Positions 7,577 to 18,216 of a DNA stretch of 64,000 nucleotides are shown one piece after another (the first letter of the stretch is position 1; every line of letters begins with the position of its first letter). Under the pieces are notes generated by a model, which saw only the letters and a program-made list of their open reading frames with translations, ran no database searches and was not told where the DNA came from. The DNA lies in NCBI GenBank assembly GCA_014874475.1, contig JADBJJ010000026.1, positions 1 to 64,000 of the forward strand, in the 5' to 3' direction. The stretch comes from Chloroflexota bacterium. Lineage in GTDB: Bacteria; Chloroflexota; Anaerolineae; B4-G1; DUEL01. The translations under genes and the position numbers were made by a program.

Positions 7577-8962
7577 CTACCCCCTGACCATCACCAGACC
7601 ACTGGGGCGCTGGGGTGGGCGTTTTTTCTCGGGCCGGGCTGGCGTCATCGTCCGGGCTATTTCCAGGGCGCGGGTGGCCTTCTGGGCGACCTCTTCCTCC
7701 CCCCGAGCCTGCATGTCCTGCACGACCTGCTCCAGGAGCGCCAGGAACGAGTCGTTGAGCATCTGCGAGTTGGCTTCCAAGACCTGCCGCATCGTCTCTT
7801 CGTCCGGCGCCTCCATCAGTTGGGTCAACAGGAGCAGTTCCGGCGGCACCTGTTCCTGGAGGATGCGGATGACCAGTCGCCAGACCTTCTGCAAACGGGA
7901 GAGGGTCTCCTGGTCGCCGGCCTGCTGGGCTTCTTCCATCTCGGAAGCCAGGACTTTCAGGAACAAGTCGTCCAGTTCCACCAGCCGACGGTGAGCCAGG
8001 AGTTCCGGCTGTTCAGAAGCCAGCAGGTCCCGCAACAGGTGCAGTTTGGCCTGCACTTCCTCCCGGGCCTGGGCCCGGATTTGCTCCCGAATTCCCATCA
8101 CCTCTTCCCGCAGCGCCTCCAGCAGTTTGCGTTTCTCTTCGTCCGTTTCGCTCTCTATGCGGCGAGTCAGTTTCTGGAAGAAGAGATAATCCACCAGCGG
8201 CTGCCCGAAGGTGACCAGCACTGCGCGGGTCGCCGGGTCTCCTGCCTCCACCAACAGGTCCAGCAACTTCTCTCGCGTGGGCTCAGCCTGCAGTGCCTGG
8301 AGAGCGCGGGAGCGGGCCGCCAGTTTGCGGCCCACCGTCGTTTGCTCCAGAAGGAGCGCGCGCACCTCCATCAGTCGCTGGAAGGCATCGGTCAGTCCCA
8401 TTGCGTCGGCCTGCTCCAGGTTGAGAGAGAGGATACGGAAGAAACTCTCGTCCAGCATCGCCTCGTTTTCCTGGATGATGGCCATCCGCTCCTCGGTGGT
8501 GGACGCTGCCAGCAACCGCTTCAGAAGGTCCGCCCGGTCCCGCTGGGCCTGTATCATCTCCGGGGTGATGCCATCGGCCTCCAGTACTCGGTTGACCAGA
8601 CTCTCGTAGGAGAGGAAGACCTGCGGGTTGATCAGGTAACTCTTCCGCTGTTCCTGGGGAAGCGTGCTCATCACGGCGCGGGAGAGAGCGCCGATGGCCT
8701 GCTGCCGCTCCATGTCGGTCCGTCCGGCGGCCATCGGCATATAAACCAGCGCCAGTTCCTTGTGCGGGTCGTGGTAAATGAAGGGGACCTCCAGAATGCT
8801 GGCGAACCCGCACGAAGGGCAAACAGCCTGGTTGACCTGACCGGCCAGTAGTCGGGGTTTGGCCGAAGGGTCCATTTCCACGTCCAGAATTTGCTCCAGG
8901 GGCATCCCAAAAGTCTGTCGGCAATTGGGACAGGTCACTCGGGCCATCAGTCGTTGAGCCAT
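7577..8962 (-). CDS. CpXC-domain protein with long helical C-terminus
   Basis: The first 55 residues hold two CxxC pairs (Cys11/14 in TCPNCR and Cys48/51 in VCPSCG), the zinc-ribbon pattern of CpXC domains. From about residue 130 the protein is almost entirely alpha-helical and Leu/Glu/Arg-rich, with repeated segments about 70 residues long that contain short acidic helices. No enzyme motif is visible. The ATG follows a perfect AGGAGG. A TATAAT at 9030..9025 lies about 65 bases upstream with a weak TTAACC 18 bases before it. CpXC proteins are common in Chloroflexota, and their function is not established. It lies directly downstream of a histidine kinase gene on the same strand. Confidence 0.8.
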   Translation of the reverse strand: MAQRLMARVTCPNCRQTFGMPLEQILDVEMDPSAKPRLLAGQVNQAVCPSCGFASILEVPFIYHDPHKELALVYMPMAAGRTDMERQQAIGALSRAVMSTLPQEQRKSYLINPQVFLSYESLVNRVLEADGITPEMIQAQRDRADLLKRLLAASTTEERMAIIQENEAMLDESFFRILSLNLEQADAMGLTDAFQRLMEVRALLLEQTTVGRKLAARSRALQALQAEPTREKLLDLLVEAGDPATRAVLVTFGQPLVDYLFFQKLTRRIESETDEEKRKLLEALREEVMGIREQIRAQAREEVQAKLHLLRDLLASEQPELLAHRRLVELDDLFLKVLASEMEEAQQAGDQETLSRLQKVWRLVIRILQEQVPPELLLLTQLMEAPDEETMRQVLEANSQMLNDSFLALLEQVVQDMQARGEEEVAQKATRALEIARTMTPARPEKKRPPQRPSGLVMVRG

Positions 8963-9050
8963 TTTCCTCCTTCACAAAGTGCATTTAGGGTAGGTTCGTT
9001 TTCCAGGTGCAAACATTGTCACCCATTATACGGTCCTGCCGTTGGATGGG

Positions 9051-10646
9051 TTAACCGAAAGGAACAGGGAGACTCTCGTGCCGGAGGCGGGGGAGGCCGA
9101 AGGAGAAGGTGGCCCCTTTCCCCGGCTCGCTCTCCACCCAGATACGGCCCCCATGGGCTTCCACAATCGCCCGGGCCAGATAGAGCCCCAGGCCGACGCC
9201 GCCCGCCTGCCGGACCAGCGCCTCATCCACCCGGTAGAAGGGGTCAAAGATGCGGCCCTGTTCGGTTGCGGGGATGCCAATGCCCTCGTCGCTCACCGAA
9301 ATGACCACCTCTTCGGGCCGGACTTCCCCCCGGATGCGAATCCGCCCCCCCTCCGGCGAGTACTTGATGGCGTTGGAGACCAGGTTGTTCAGCACCTGCT
9401 CCAGGCGCATCGGGTCTCCCTGGATGGTGGGGAAGTCCGGTGGAAACCGAACAGCGATGTCATGCCGGTCGGTCTGGGGCTGGAACCGCTGGACGACCCG
9501 CCGGGCCAGCACCTCCAGGTCCACCTCCTCCTGCCGGAGCGGCAGCGCCCGGGCCTGGATGCGGGAAGCGTCCAGCAAATCAGTAATCAGACGGTCCAGC
9601 CGCTGAGCCTCCTCCTGGATGACTCCAGCCAGTCCCCGGACCGTCTCGTTATCCCACGGGGCATCCGGACGAGCCAGGGTCTCGGCGTACCCCAGAATCG
9701 TCGCCACCGGCGTCTTCAGTTCGTGGGAGACGACGGAGACAAAGGTAGACTTGAGCCGATCCGCCTCCCGGAATCGGGTGATATCCCGCACGTTGGCGAT
9801 GATGTTAACCAGTTTCCCCTCCCGGTCCAGAAGGGGGGCATAGGTAATGCCCACGCTGAGAACGCCGCCGGTCCGACGGCGCAGGTCTCCCTCCACGTAG
9901 AGGACGGTCTTGCCCCGGGACTGGGCCAGGGGCCAGCCGCCTGCGGTGGCCCGGCTCAGGTCCATCTCCGTATCCCGTCGCGCCCACTGGATGACCTCAT
10001 CGTGGTGGCGGCCAATGGCCTCCGCCGCCGACCAGCCGGTCATCTCTGCCAGCGCGCGGTTGAAGACGGTGATGCGCTGCCCGGGGTCCAGAATCATCAC
10101 CCCGTCGGCGCTGGATTCCAGGATGGCGTCCAGGCGACGCTTCTCCTGAGCCAGTCGCTGGTATAACTGGGCGTTGTGGACAGCGATAGCAGCCTGGTCG
10201 GCAAAACTGGCCAGAACCTGCCGGTCGTCCGCCGTGAAGGCCGTGCCGTAGGCCCGAATGACGTAGAGGACACCGATCAGTTCCTGTCCAATCCGCATCG
10301 GGAGGGCAATAACCTGGCTGAAGGGCAGGCCGGTCCGCAGGGCCACCTCGGCCAGTTTCGTCTCCAGGTCAGGGATGCGGAAGAGAAACGGGTCCACCTG
10401 ATTGGGAATGTCCACCAGCAGGAGAGAGAAGTAGTCGTGAAGCCGGGAAGGAAAGCCGCGCGAAGCCCGGATAGTGAACCGACCATCCATCTCCCGGACG
10501 GCGATGAGCGCCGCCTGCCCATCCAGCATCTCCATAGCCGCCTTCAGCACTTCGGCCAGGACGGTATCCAGGTCCAGTTGGGCGGTCAGCGCGCGGCTGA
10601 TCTTCAGCAGGTAGTCCCGCTGGCGAATCCAGTAACTGGCGAACAT
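9051..10646 (-). CDS. Soluble sensor histidine kinase (GAF-PAS-HisKA-HATPase)
   Basis: A 531-residue cytoplasmic kinase. A GAF domain spans about 15-165 (ending FADQAAIAVHNAQLYQ) and a PAS domain about 170-290 (ILESSADGVMILD to NIIANVRDITRFREAD). The HisKA box VVSHELKTPVATILGY has its His near residue 308. The ATPase has the N-box NLVSNAIKYSPEG, DEGIGIP and the G2 box GGVGLGLYLARAIVEAHGG. There is no transmembrane helix and no attached receiver, and no response regulator gene adjoins it, so its partner is elsewhere. No good ribosome site precedes ATG 10646, leaving the start uncertain by some codons. The input is probably an intracellular small molecule, redox state or light sensed by GAF/PAS. 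Confidence 0.9.
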   Translation of the reverse strand: MFASYWIRQRDYLLKISRALTAQLDLDTVLAEVLKAAMEMLDGQAALIAVREMDGRFTIRASRGFPSRLHDYFSLLLVDIPNQVDPFLFRIPDLETKLAEVALRTGLPFSQVIALPMRIGQELIGVLYVIRAYGTAFTADDRQVLASFADQAAIAVHNAQLYQRLAQEKRRLDAILESSADGVMILDPGQRITVFNRALAEMTGWSAAEAIGRHHDEVIQWARRDTEMDLSRATAGGWPLAQSRGKTVLYVEGDLRRRTGGVLSVGITYAPLLDREGKLVNIIANVRDITRFREADRLKSTFVSVVSHELKTPVATILGYAETLARPDAPWDNETVRGLAGVIQEEAQRLDRLITDLLDASRIQARALPLRQEEVDLEVLARRVVQRFQPQTDRHDIAVRFPPDFPTIQGDPMRLEQVLNNLVSNAIKYSPEGGRIRIRGEVRPEEVVISVSDEGIGIPATEQGRIFDPFYRVDEALVRQAGGVGLGLYLARAIVEAHGGRIWVESEPGKGATFSFGLPRLRHESLPVPFG

Positions 10647-10794
10647 AGACGATAGACCATAAACGGCGGACTGGCTTCCCGATAGCCTCCGCCCGGCGGT
10701 AAACCGTCGGACAGATCCTGCGAAGCCCCCTTTGGGAGCGAACAGCCCGAAGGGCTTTCAGTGCTGCGCTGGGAACGAATCCTCGGACGGTCTT

Positions 10795-11721
10795 TCAGTG
10801 CAGGTAGACCAGGGGGTCTACCGGCACTCCGTTATGGCGCAGTTCAAAGTGGAGGTGCGGCCCGGTGGAGCGACCGGTACTGCCCGCCGCGCCGATGATT
10901 TCCCCCTGCCGCACCTTCTGGCCGACAACGACGAAAAACGCTGAGAGATGGGCATACCAGGACTGCCAGCCGTCGGCGTGGTCTATGACGACCAGGTTGC
11001 CGTAGCCGCCGGCGACGTCGGCGAAGGAGACCACCCCGTCGGCCGTAGCAAAGATGGGGTCGTGGAGGGCCGCGGCGATGTCCAGCCCGATATGGCGGGG
11101 ATTGGACGGGTCATGGAAGTACCAGCCCGAGATGTTCCGACGCGGCGCTGGCCAGGCGAAGCCGGAACTGCCGGTGGGGAGTTCCTCCAGCGGCCAGCCT
11201 GCGGGCGGCCCGCCGCTGTAGACCTCCGGTCGGGTCAGATATCGCTCGCCGGAAAGAGTGACCAGCAGGGTGTAACGGCCCGGCGTGCCCGATAGCGCCT
11301 CCAGCCGCAGGAGATAGGAGCCGGTCTGCGGGAGTTCCCGTTCCACGATGTACGGCGGCAGGGTGACCGTGCCCTCCTCTTCGGCCAGCGTTGTGCCGTC
11401 CGGCGCCAGCAGGGTGGCCCGCAGCGTCGCCTCCGGGCCAGAAGCGGTGCTGGGGCGAAACCAGACCTCCACTGTAACCAGGCTGGGCGCCCCGGAATCC
11501 CCCCCGGCGGCCGCAAAGACCCAGCGGTCCGTCTCTCCCTCTTCCAGCGTCCCCTCTGCGCTCTCTCCGGGGATCAGCAGGGACTGGGGCGGAGGCGTCG
11601 CCTGGGCCAGGGCGATGGCATCCCCCTCCGGCAAGCCGCCTCCGTTTCCTCCGGGCGAGCATGCAGTCAGTAGCAGGAGTCCCAGAGATAGCCCACAGGC
11701 CCAGCCGCGCGGGCGGCTCAT
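10795..11721 (-). CDS. Lipoprotein M23 metallopeptidase (LytM/NlpD-like)
   Basis: A secreted, lipid-anchored peptidoglycan endopeptidase candidate. The signal peptide ends in the lipobox LLTAC with Cys21. A central beta-rich domain (about 50-160, resembling the bacterial pre-peptidase PPC fold) precedes the M23 domain. The zinc ligands are visible as RHIGLD (about 208-213) and HLHFE near the C-terminus, with YAHLS as the catalytic His region, so the enzyme looks active. The gene overlaps the CBS-ACT gene upstream by 4 bases (ATGA) and shares its promoter. A role in cell-wall turnover or division is inferred from the family. Confidence 0.88.
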   Translation of the reverse strand: MSRPRGWACGLSLGLLLLTACSPGGNGGGLPEGDAIALAQATPPPQSLLIPGESAEGTLEEGETDRWVFAAAGGDSGAPSLVTVEVWFRPSTASGPEATLRATLLAPDGTTLAEEEGTVTLPPYIVERELPQTGSYLLRLEALSGTPGRYTLLVTLSGERYLTRPEVYSGGPPAGWPLEELPTGSSGFAWPAPRRNISGWYFHDPSNPRHIGLDIAAALHDPIFATADGVVSFADVAGGYGNLVVIDHADGWQSWYAHLSAFFVVVGQKVRQGEIIGAAGSTGRSTGPHLHFELRHNGVPVDPLVYLH

Positions 11722-12365
11722 CGCCCCTCCACCTCCCGCTCCCAGATGTGGCGGACCTCCACCTCCGGGTCAGCCTGGATGGCCGAAAGCAACGCTTCCC
11801 GGTCCACGCCCTCCACCCGCAGCGTCAGGTCCATCTGGCCCGTGGTCCCCGGAGAATGGGAGACGACGGAGCAGATATTCCCTCCTGCCTGCGCAATGCG
11901 CCCGGCCAGTTTGGCCAGTTCCCCGGGGCGGTTGGGTACCCGGACGGTGACCCGGATTGCCCTCGTATCGGCGCCCAGCGCTTCGGCGAACTGGGCAAAG
12001 ATGTCGGAGCGGGTGATGATGCCGACTAGTCGGCCCGTCTCGTCCGCCACCGGCAACCCGCTGAGGTTATGCCGAATCATCAGCCGGGCGGCCTCCTCCA
12101 GGGGATAGTCCGGTGGCACTGCGATGACCGGGGACTTCATCACCTGCTCCACCCGGTGCTGTCGCTGGAGGACGCCCGGAGAGGGCGCGGTCGCCAGGAA
12201 ATGCTTCAGTTCCTCCTCGGTGACCATCCCCACCAGATGCCCGCTCTCGTCCACCACCGGCAGGTGACAGAAGCCACCGCTTTTGCAGATGGCCAGCCCG
12301 GCCAGCGGGTCACTGCTGGGACGCAGGGTGATCGGATTGGGGGTCATCCGGTCTCGCACCAGCAT
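11718..12365 (-). CDS. CBS-pair and ACT-domain protein (AcuB-like)
   Basis: A 215-residue regulatory protein with two CBS motifs (about 5-60 and 75-130, e.g. VMKSPVIAVPPDYPLEEAARLM) and a C-terminal ACT domain (about 138-212, VTVRVPNRPGELAKLAGRIAQAGG). The architecture matches AcuB-like proteins. CBS pairs usually bind adenine nucleotides and ACT domains bind amino acids. The start is ATG 12365, 7 bases after a perfect AGGAGG; an upstream in-frame ATG lies above the promoter and is discounted. It is first in an operon with the M23 peptidase. Its ligand and target are unknown. Confidence 0.87.
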   Translation of the reverse strand: MLVRDRMTPNPITLRPSSDPLAGLAICKSGGFCHLPVVDESGHLVGMVTEEELKHFLATAPSPGVLQRQHRVEQVMKSPVIAVPPDYPLEEAARLMIRHNLSGLPVADETGRLVGIITRSDIFAQFAEALGADTRAIRVTVRVPNRPGELAKLAGRIAQAGGNICSVVSHSPGTTGQMDLTLRVEGVDREALLSAIQADPEVEVRHIWEREVEGR

Positions 12366-12383
12366 CGGTTCCTCCTGAAGAGG

Positions 12384-12412
12384 ATTATACCCCGGAAGCG
12401 CACTCTGGACAA
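12384..12412 (-). promoter_or_regulatory. Promoter of the CBS-ACT/M23 operon
   Basis: On the minus strand TTGTCC (12412..12407) and TATAAT (12389..12384) are 17 bases apart. The start of transcription is expected near 12377, leaving a leader of about 12 bases that is mostly the AGGAGG ribosome site. Confidence 0.7.
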
Positions 12413-12434
12413 ATTCCCCAATTCGTGGCATACT
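12406..12434 (+). promoter_or_regulatory. Divergent promoter of the TPR gene sharing the -35 box
   Basis: TGGACA (12406-12411), 17 bases, then CATACT (12429-12434) preceded by an extended TG (12426-12427). The -35 box is the same duplex as the -35 box of the minus-strand promoter, so the two polymerases would compete for this site. The mRNA leader to the TPR gene would be about 130 bases and holds a palindrome, CAGGTCAAAACCTG (12488-12501). Confidence 0.5.
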
Positions 12435-12571
12435 CATAACCGCCAAATCTCTTCGCCCCGCCCATCGGCCCTCTCCTCATTAATTGCCAGGTCAAAACCT
12501 GCACGGGTCAGCCGAAGGGCCGGGGGAGGGGCGAGGACGCATCGCCGTCAACCTATCCGAGGTCTCTTCCA

Positions 12572-14089
12572 ATGTATCTGAGCCGACGAAGGCGAAAGCG
12601 CTCCAATCCCTGGCGGGTCCTTCTCCTTTTGTTGCTGATCGGAGTCGCCCTGTACGTCTATCAGCGGGTCCAGCCGCCGGAGGTGGAGGTGAGCATTGTG
12701 CCCACCCCGACCCCCACCCGCTCCCCCCAGTCCTACCAGATAGAAGCGGACGGGTACTACTGGGACGGAGACCTGCGAGGCGCCATCGCGGTTTACCAGC
12801 AGGCCATCCAGTTGTTCCCCAGCGATGCCTCCCTCTACCCGCCCCTGGTCCGTCTGCTGGTGCTGGACGGACGGCCCCTGGAGGCCATCCGGTACGGGGA
12901 GCAGGCGGTGGGGATGGACCCGAACTCTGCCCCCGCTTGGGCCACCCTCTGCATGGCCTACGACTGGGTCGGGTGGGTGGAGGACGCGCTGGACGCCTGC
13001 GACCGGGCCATCGGCCTGGACCCCGCCTACGCCGAAGCGTATGCCTATCTCTCCGAGGCGTACATGGATAGCGGGCAGTGGAACGCCGCGCTAGAGGCCG
13101 CCCAGACGGCCCAGAAACTGGACTCCCGCAACGTGGACGGGTTCCGGGCCTACGGCTACGCGCTGGAGATGATGGGGAATTACAGCGGGGCGATTGAGGC
13201 TTACCAGAAGGCGCTGGAGATTCATCCCAAACTGGCGTATCTCTATCTGGACATTGGGCGGAACCAGCAGGCCCTGTTGAACACCTCAGGCGCCCTGGCC
13301 GCTTTCCGCCAGGCGGTAGAACTGGCGCCCTACCGGGCCGATGCGTTGGCCCAACTGGGCTGGGTCTACTACGCCATTGAGGAGTACCAGGAGGCCCGGC
13401 GGTATCTGGAGCAGGCCATCCAGGCCAACCCGGAGTACGCGCCCGCGTACGGCCGCCTGGCGACCGTCTACTGGACCCAGCGCAACTACGAATCGGCCAT
13501 CCCCAACTTTGAGAAGGCCATAGAGATGGCCTACCGGGCCTCCCGGCGGGCCACGCGCGGCTTTTATGTGACCGTGGAGCCGGCCCAGAACGAGTACCCT
13601 TATCCGACCCTGGCCCGCAAAATTCTGGAGGGACGGCTCCGTCCCACCGATCACGCTATGGTCCATATGGCCGCCGATTTGACGCCCACCGACCGGACCG
13701 GCGCCTGGGCCGCCGCGCGGGGTCAGGTCACCATGAACGCGGTCACCGGCGAGGTCACCCTGGCCCTGGAGCAGATGCCCGACCCGCCCACCGGCCAGGT
13801 CTATGTGGGCTGGTTCAGTGGCCTGCGGACCCTTTCAAACACCCCGCTGCATACCGGCCCCCTCTGGGTGGCCTCTGACGGCACCGTGACGGCCACGCTA
13901 AAAGCCGAACCGGTCAAGGGCCCCCGCATTGAGTACTTCTACACCCTGGGCCTCTGCTACTACTACATGGCCCAGTGCGAACGGGCGTATCCGCTCTTTG
14001 ACGCCGCGCTTCAGATAGACCCGCAGGACGTCAACGCCCAACAGGGCATCCGCCTCTGCCGCCAGGCGGAAGGAACCCCGACGCCGTAA
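12572..14089 (+). CDS. Membrane-anchored TPR protein
   Basis: A 505-residue protein. A basic N-terminus (RRRRKR) precedes one transmembrane helix (about 16-31), followed by a PTPTPT linker and about eight TPR units from residue 55 to 330 (for example NVDGFRAYGYALEMMGNYSGAIEAYQKALEIHP). The TPR array is interrupted by a beta-rich insert (about 360-445) before a final TPR-like pair (YFYTLGLCYYYMAQCERAYPLFDAALQIDP). Orientation should place the repeats outside the membrane. TPRs serve protein-protein contacts; no partner is evident. The start at 12572 has a GAGG about 12 bases upstream. It stands alone, with its own promoter diverging from the CBS-ACT gene. Confidence 0.8.
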   Translation: MYLSRRRRKRSNPWRVLLLLLLIGVALYVYQRVQPPEVEVSIVPTPTPTRSPQSYQIEADGYYWDGDLRGAIAVYQQAIQLFPSDASLYPPLVRLLVLDGRPLEAIRYGEQAVGMDPNSAPAWATLCMAYDWVGWVEDALDACDRAIGLDPAYAEAYAYLSEAYMDSGQWNAALEAAQTAQKLDSRNVDGFRAYGYALEMMGNYSGAIEAYQKALEIHPKLAYLYLDIGRNQQALLNTSGALAAFRQAVELAPYRADALAQLGWVYYAIEEYQEARRYLEQAIQANPEYAPAYGRLATVYWTQRNYESAIPNFEKAIEMAYRASRRATRGFYVTVEPAQNEYPYPTLARKILEGRLRPTDHAMVHMAADLTPTDRTGAWAAARGQVTMNAVTGEVTLALEQMPDPPTGQVYVGWFSGLRTLSNTPLHTGPLWVASDGTVTATLKAEPVKGPRIEYFYTLGLCYYYMAQCERAYPLFDAALQIDPQDVNAQQGIRLCRQAEGTPTP

Positions 14090-14310
14090 CAGGGCGCAAG
14101 TCGCAGGGCGCAGAGCGCACGGAACCCGCATCGCCGTTGATGGCCGATGGCCGTCCAATCTCCTGAACATCTGGTCTGCTTAGTGGTCGCCCTCTCCGAG
14201 CGCCCGGCTCGGACCTGGCTGGGGGAGGAATTTATGGAAGCGTCCAGGGACGCGCGGGCCGACCTTCCCTCTACCCTTTCACCCCGCGTGGAGTAGGGGC
14301 TATCTGCGAT

Positions 14311-15330
14311 ATGGAGGAGGAATACACGAATCACGGAATACGGAATACGCAATACGGCCTTGTCATTCGCGCTCAGAGCGGCTTCTACACCGTCCACACC
14401 GACCAGGGAGACTGCATCTGCCACCTGCGGGGACGGCTGAAGAAGCGGCGGCTGGATACCGACCCCGTCGCCGTGGGGGACCGAGTCCGGATACGGCTTG
14501 CCCCGGGCGGCGTCGGCGTCATTGAGGAAGTGCTCCCCCGGGAACGGGCGCTGGCCCGCCTGGCCCCGCCCCCGGGCGGCCGCGGCACCCGCCGCTGGGA
14601 TCGAGATGGCTACCTCTCCGAACGGGAGCAGGTTATCCTGGCTAACCCCGACCAGGCCGTCTTTGTCTTCGCCTGCGCGGAGCCGGAGCCGAACCTGCGG
14701 CTGCTGGATCGGCTCCTGGTGGGGGCGGAACTCCAGCACATCCCCGCCGTCGTCTGCGCCAACAAGATAGACCTAGTGGGACGGGAGGAAGCCCGAAACC
14801 TTTTCGGCATCTACGAAGAGATCGGCTACCCCGTCCTCTACACCAGCGCGGAGACGGAGGAAGGAGTGGAGGACCTGGCCCGGCAACTGGAGGGGCGCGT
14901 CTCGGCGCTGGTGGGCCCCTCCGGCACCGGCAAGAGCAGTCTCCTCAACGCCATCCAGCCGGGCCTCGGCCTGGCGGTGCGGGAGGTGAGCGAGGCCACC
15001 GGCGAGGGCCGCCACACCACCGTCGTTACCCAACTCTTCCCGCTGGAGCGGGGCGGCTGGGTCGCTGATACGCCGGGCATCCGCGCCCTGGCGCTTTTCG
15101 ACGTGGATCCGGAGGAACTGGACGCTTATTTCCCGGACATCGCGCCCTATGTGGCCGACTGCCGCTTCTCCGACTGCACCCACACCGTGGAGCCGGGGTG
15201 CGCGGTGATAGCAGCGGTGGAGGCGGGACGAGTCCACCGCCACCGCTACGAAAGTTACGTCCGCTTGCGCCAGGAGCACCAGCGACTGGCAGATATGTAC
15301 TGGTGGGGGATCAAATCGGAGTATCTGTAG
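14311..15330 (+). CDS. rsgA: Ribosome small-subunit-dependent GTPase A
   Basis: RsgA/YjeQ is a circularly permuted GTPase that helps late 30S maturation. Visible are the N-terminal OB fold (about 16-90), the permuted G motifs in order G4 (CANKIDLV), G1 (GPSGTGKSS, about 204-212), G2/G3 (RHTT...DTPGIRAL), and the C-terminal zinc knuckle DCRFSDCTHTVEPGC (about 282-297). All catalytic parts are intact. The first 15 codons are encoded by a short tandem repeat (GGAATAC/GCAATAC, about 14323-14358), so the normal protein begins around the OB fold and the start has been extended or replaced by repeat DNA. Only a weak purine stretch precedes ATG 14311. Confidence 0.93.
   Translation: MEEEYTNHGIRNTQYGLVIRAQSGFYTVHTDQGDCICHLRGRLKKRRLDTDPVAVGDRVRIRLAPGGVGVIEEVLPRERALARLAPPPGGRGTRRWDRDGYLSEREQVILANPDQAVFVFACAEPEPNLRLLDRLLVGAELQHIPAVVCANKIDLVGREEARNLFGIYEEIGYPVLYTSAETEEGVEDLARQLEGRVSALVGPSGTGKSSLLNAIQPGLGLAVREVSEATGEGRHTTVVTQLFPLERGGWVADTPGIRALALFDVDPEELDAYFPDIAPYVADCRFSDCTHTVEPGCAVIAAVEAGRVHRHRYESYVRLRQEHQRLADMYWWGIKSEYL
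14323..14358 (+). repeat. Degenerate tandem GGAATAC/GCAATAC repeat in the rsgA 5' end
   Basis: Units of 8-9 bases, such as ACGGAATAC, ACGGAATAC and ACGCAATAC, follow each other across the first codons of rsgA and encode Asn/Thr/Arg-rich residues (TNHGIRNTQY) not expected in the family. The array is too short and degenerate for CRISPR. Confidence 0.6.
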
Positions 15331-15409
15331 CCCTCACCCTCTCCTCTCTCCCGCCGGCGGGAAAGGGGGAAGAGTACGGAGGTGGGGATGAGGGTCCGAA
15401 AGGAGCCCT

Positions 15410-17398
<1,989 letters not shown>

Positions 17399-17449
17399 TC
17401 CGGCCCGCCGCGCCGTTCGCAGCCAGGCCCGGAGCGCAGCGGAGCGCCG

Positions 17450-18121
17450 TCAAACGCGGGCAACCACCGCCGTAAATAAGGCCAGAAACCAGTGGATCAA
17501 AAACGGGTACAGAAATGACCGGGTCCGCCACGCGATGTAACCGAAGGCGGTCCCGCCGAAGATACAACTGAGCGTCTCCAGTTCTGGCTTGCCGATGTGG
17601 GCCAGCGTGAACGGCACCGCCTGCAACAGCAGCGCCAGCGGCCCACAGGCCCGGTAGAGGGCAAACAGCAGAAACCCCCGGAAGAAAAACTCCCACCCCA
17701 GCAACTCCAACCCGTCCGCCAGCCAGAAAAGAGGCTTGGACGCGTCGTTGCCGTAGTACTCCCGAAACGCCGGAGTCCGGGCGACGACGGCCATCAACAC
17801 CGCCAGCCCCGCGCATGCCCCTAACGTCCACATCAGCCCCGCCCGCCAGTCCCCCAGCCGGAACCCGTAGCGGGCAGGAGACTCCCGGAAGACCAGCAGG
17901 ATAATGCCCAGTGGAGCCACCAGGTAGAGCAGAGTCCGGGTCAGCAACCGGTCTCCCCAGAGGGTGTGGTAACTATCCACCACCAGGAGAAGCGTGGTGG
18001 CGACGATGGCGGCCGCGGCCCGTCCGGCTGCGCCAGAGCAGAGAAGGGAGACGTGCCAGGCGTGGGGGGAAGCGCTTGGCACGTCTTCAGGGTGTCTCCC
18101 AAAATCCGCGTCCATCGGCAT
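17450..18121 (-). CDS. CPBP-family intramembrane metalloprotease
   Basis: About six hydrophobic helices and the CPBP (Abi/CAAX protease) motifs: WEFFFRG (about 142-148, the common variant of EExxxR in which the first Glu is Trp), FTLAHIG (about 169-175) and a late HW (about 212). Such proteins cleave or process membrane-associated substrates; target unknown. The first 15-20 codons are read from the GCGGAT tandem repeat between this gene and the oxidoreductase upstream, so the N-terminus is repeat-derived or the true start is further in. It is on the same strand as the aldehyde oxidoreductase but is not obviously related. Confidence 0.8.
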   Translation of the reverse strand: MPMDADFGRHPEDVPSASPHAWHVSLLCSGAAGRAAAAIVATTLLLVVDSYHTLWGDRLLTRTLLYLVAPLGIILLVFRESPARYGFRLGDWRAGLMWTLGACAGLAVLMAVVARTPAFREYYGNDASKPLFWLADGLELLGWEFFFRGFLLFALYRACGPLALLLQAVPFTLAHIGKPELETLSCIFGGTAFGYIAWRTRSFLYPFLIHWFLALFTAVVARV

Positions 18122-18216
18122 TCATCCGCGTCCCACTTGATTTTTAAATCCGTACCTTTCCGCGTTCATCCGCGTCTATCCGCGTCTATCCGCGTCCATT
18201 AGTGTTCATCCGCGTC
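18101..18216. repeat. Tandem GCGGATrrAC repeat cluster
   Basis: On the minus strand the unit GACGCGGATAGACGCGGAT and its variants (GCGGATGAA, GCGGATAGA, GCGGATTTT) repeat about eight times. The cluster supplies the TGA stop of the aldehyde oxidoreductase (18208..18206) and the first codons of the CPBP protease. Sequence drift, irregular spacing and the lack of distinct spacers exclude CRISPR. Shorter relatives occur near 43446-43462 and 46359-46376. Confidence 0.75.

Noticed and set aside
5697-7994. 765-codon open frame on the plus strand
   Set aside because: Antisense to the TPP enzyme and CpXC genes; low-complexity Arg/Pro/His product.
18101-18216. Possible CRISPR array
   Set aside because: Repeat units are about 10 bases with irregular spacing and no spacers; no cas genes are in the window.
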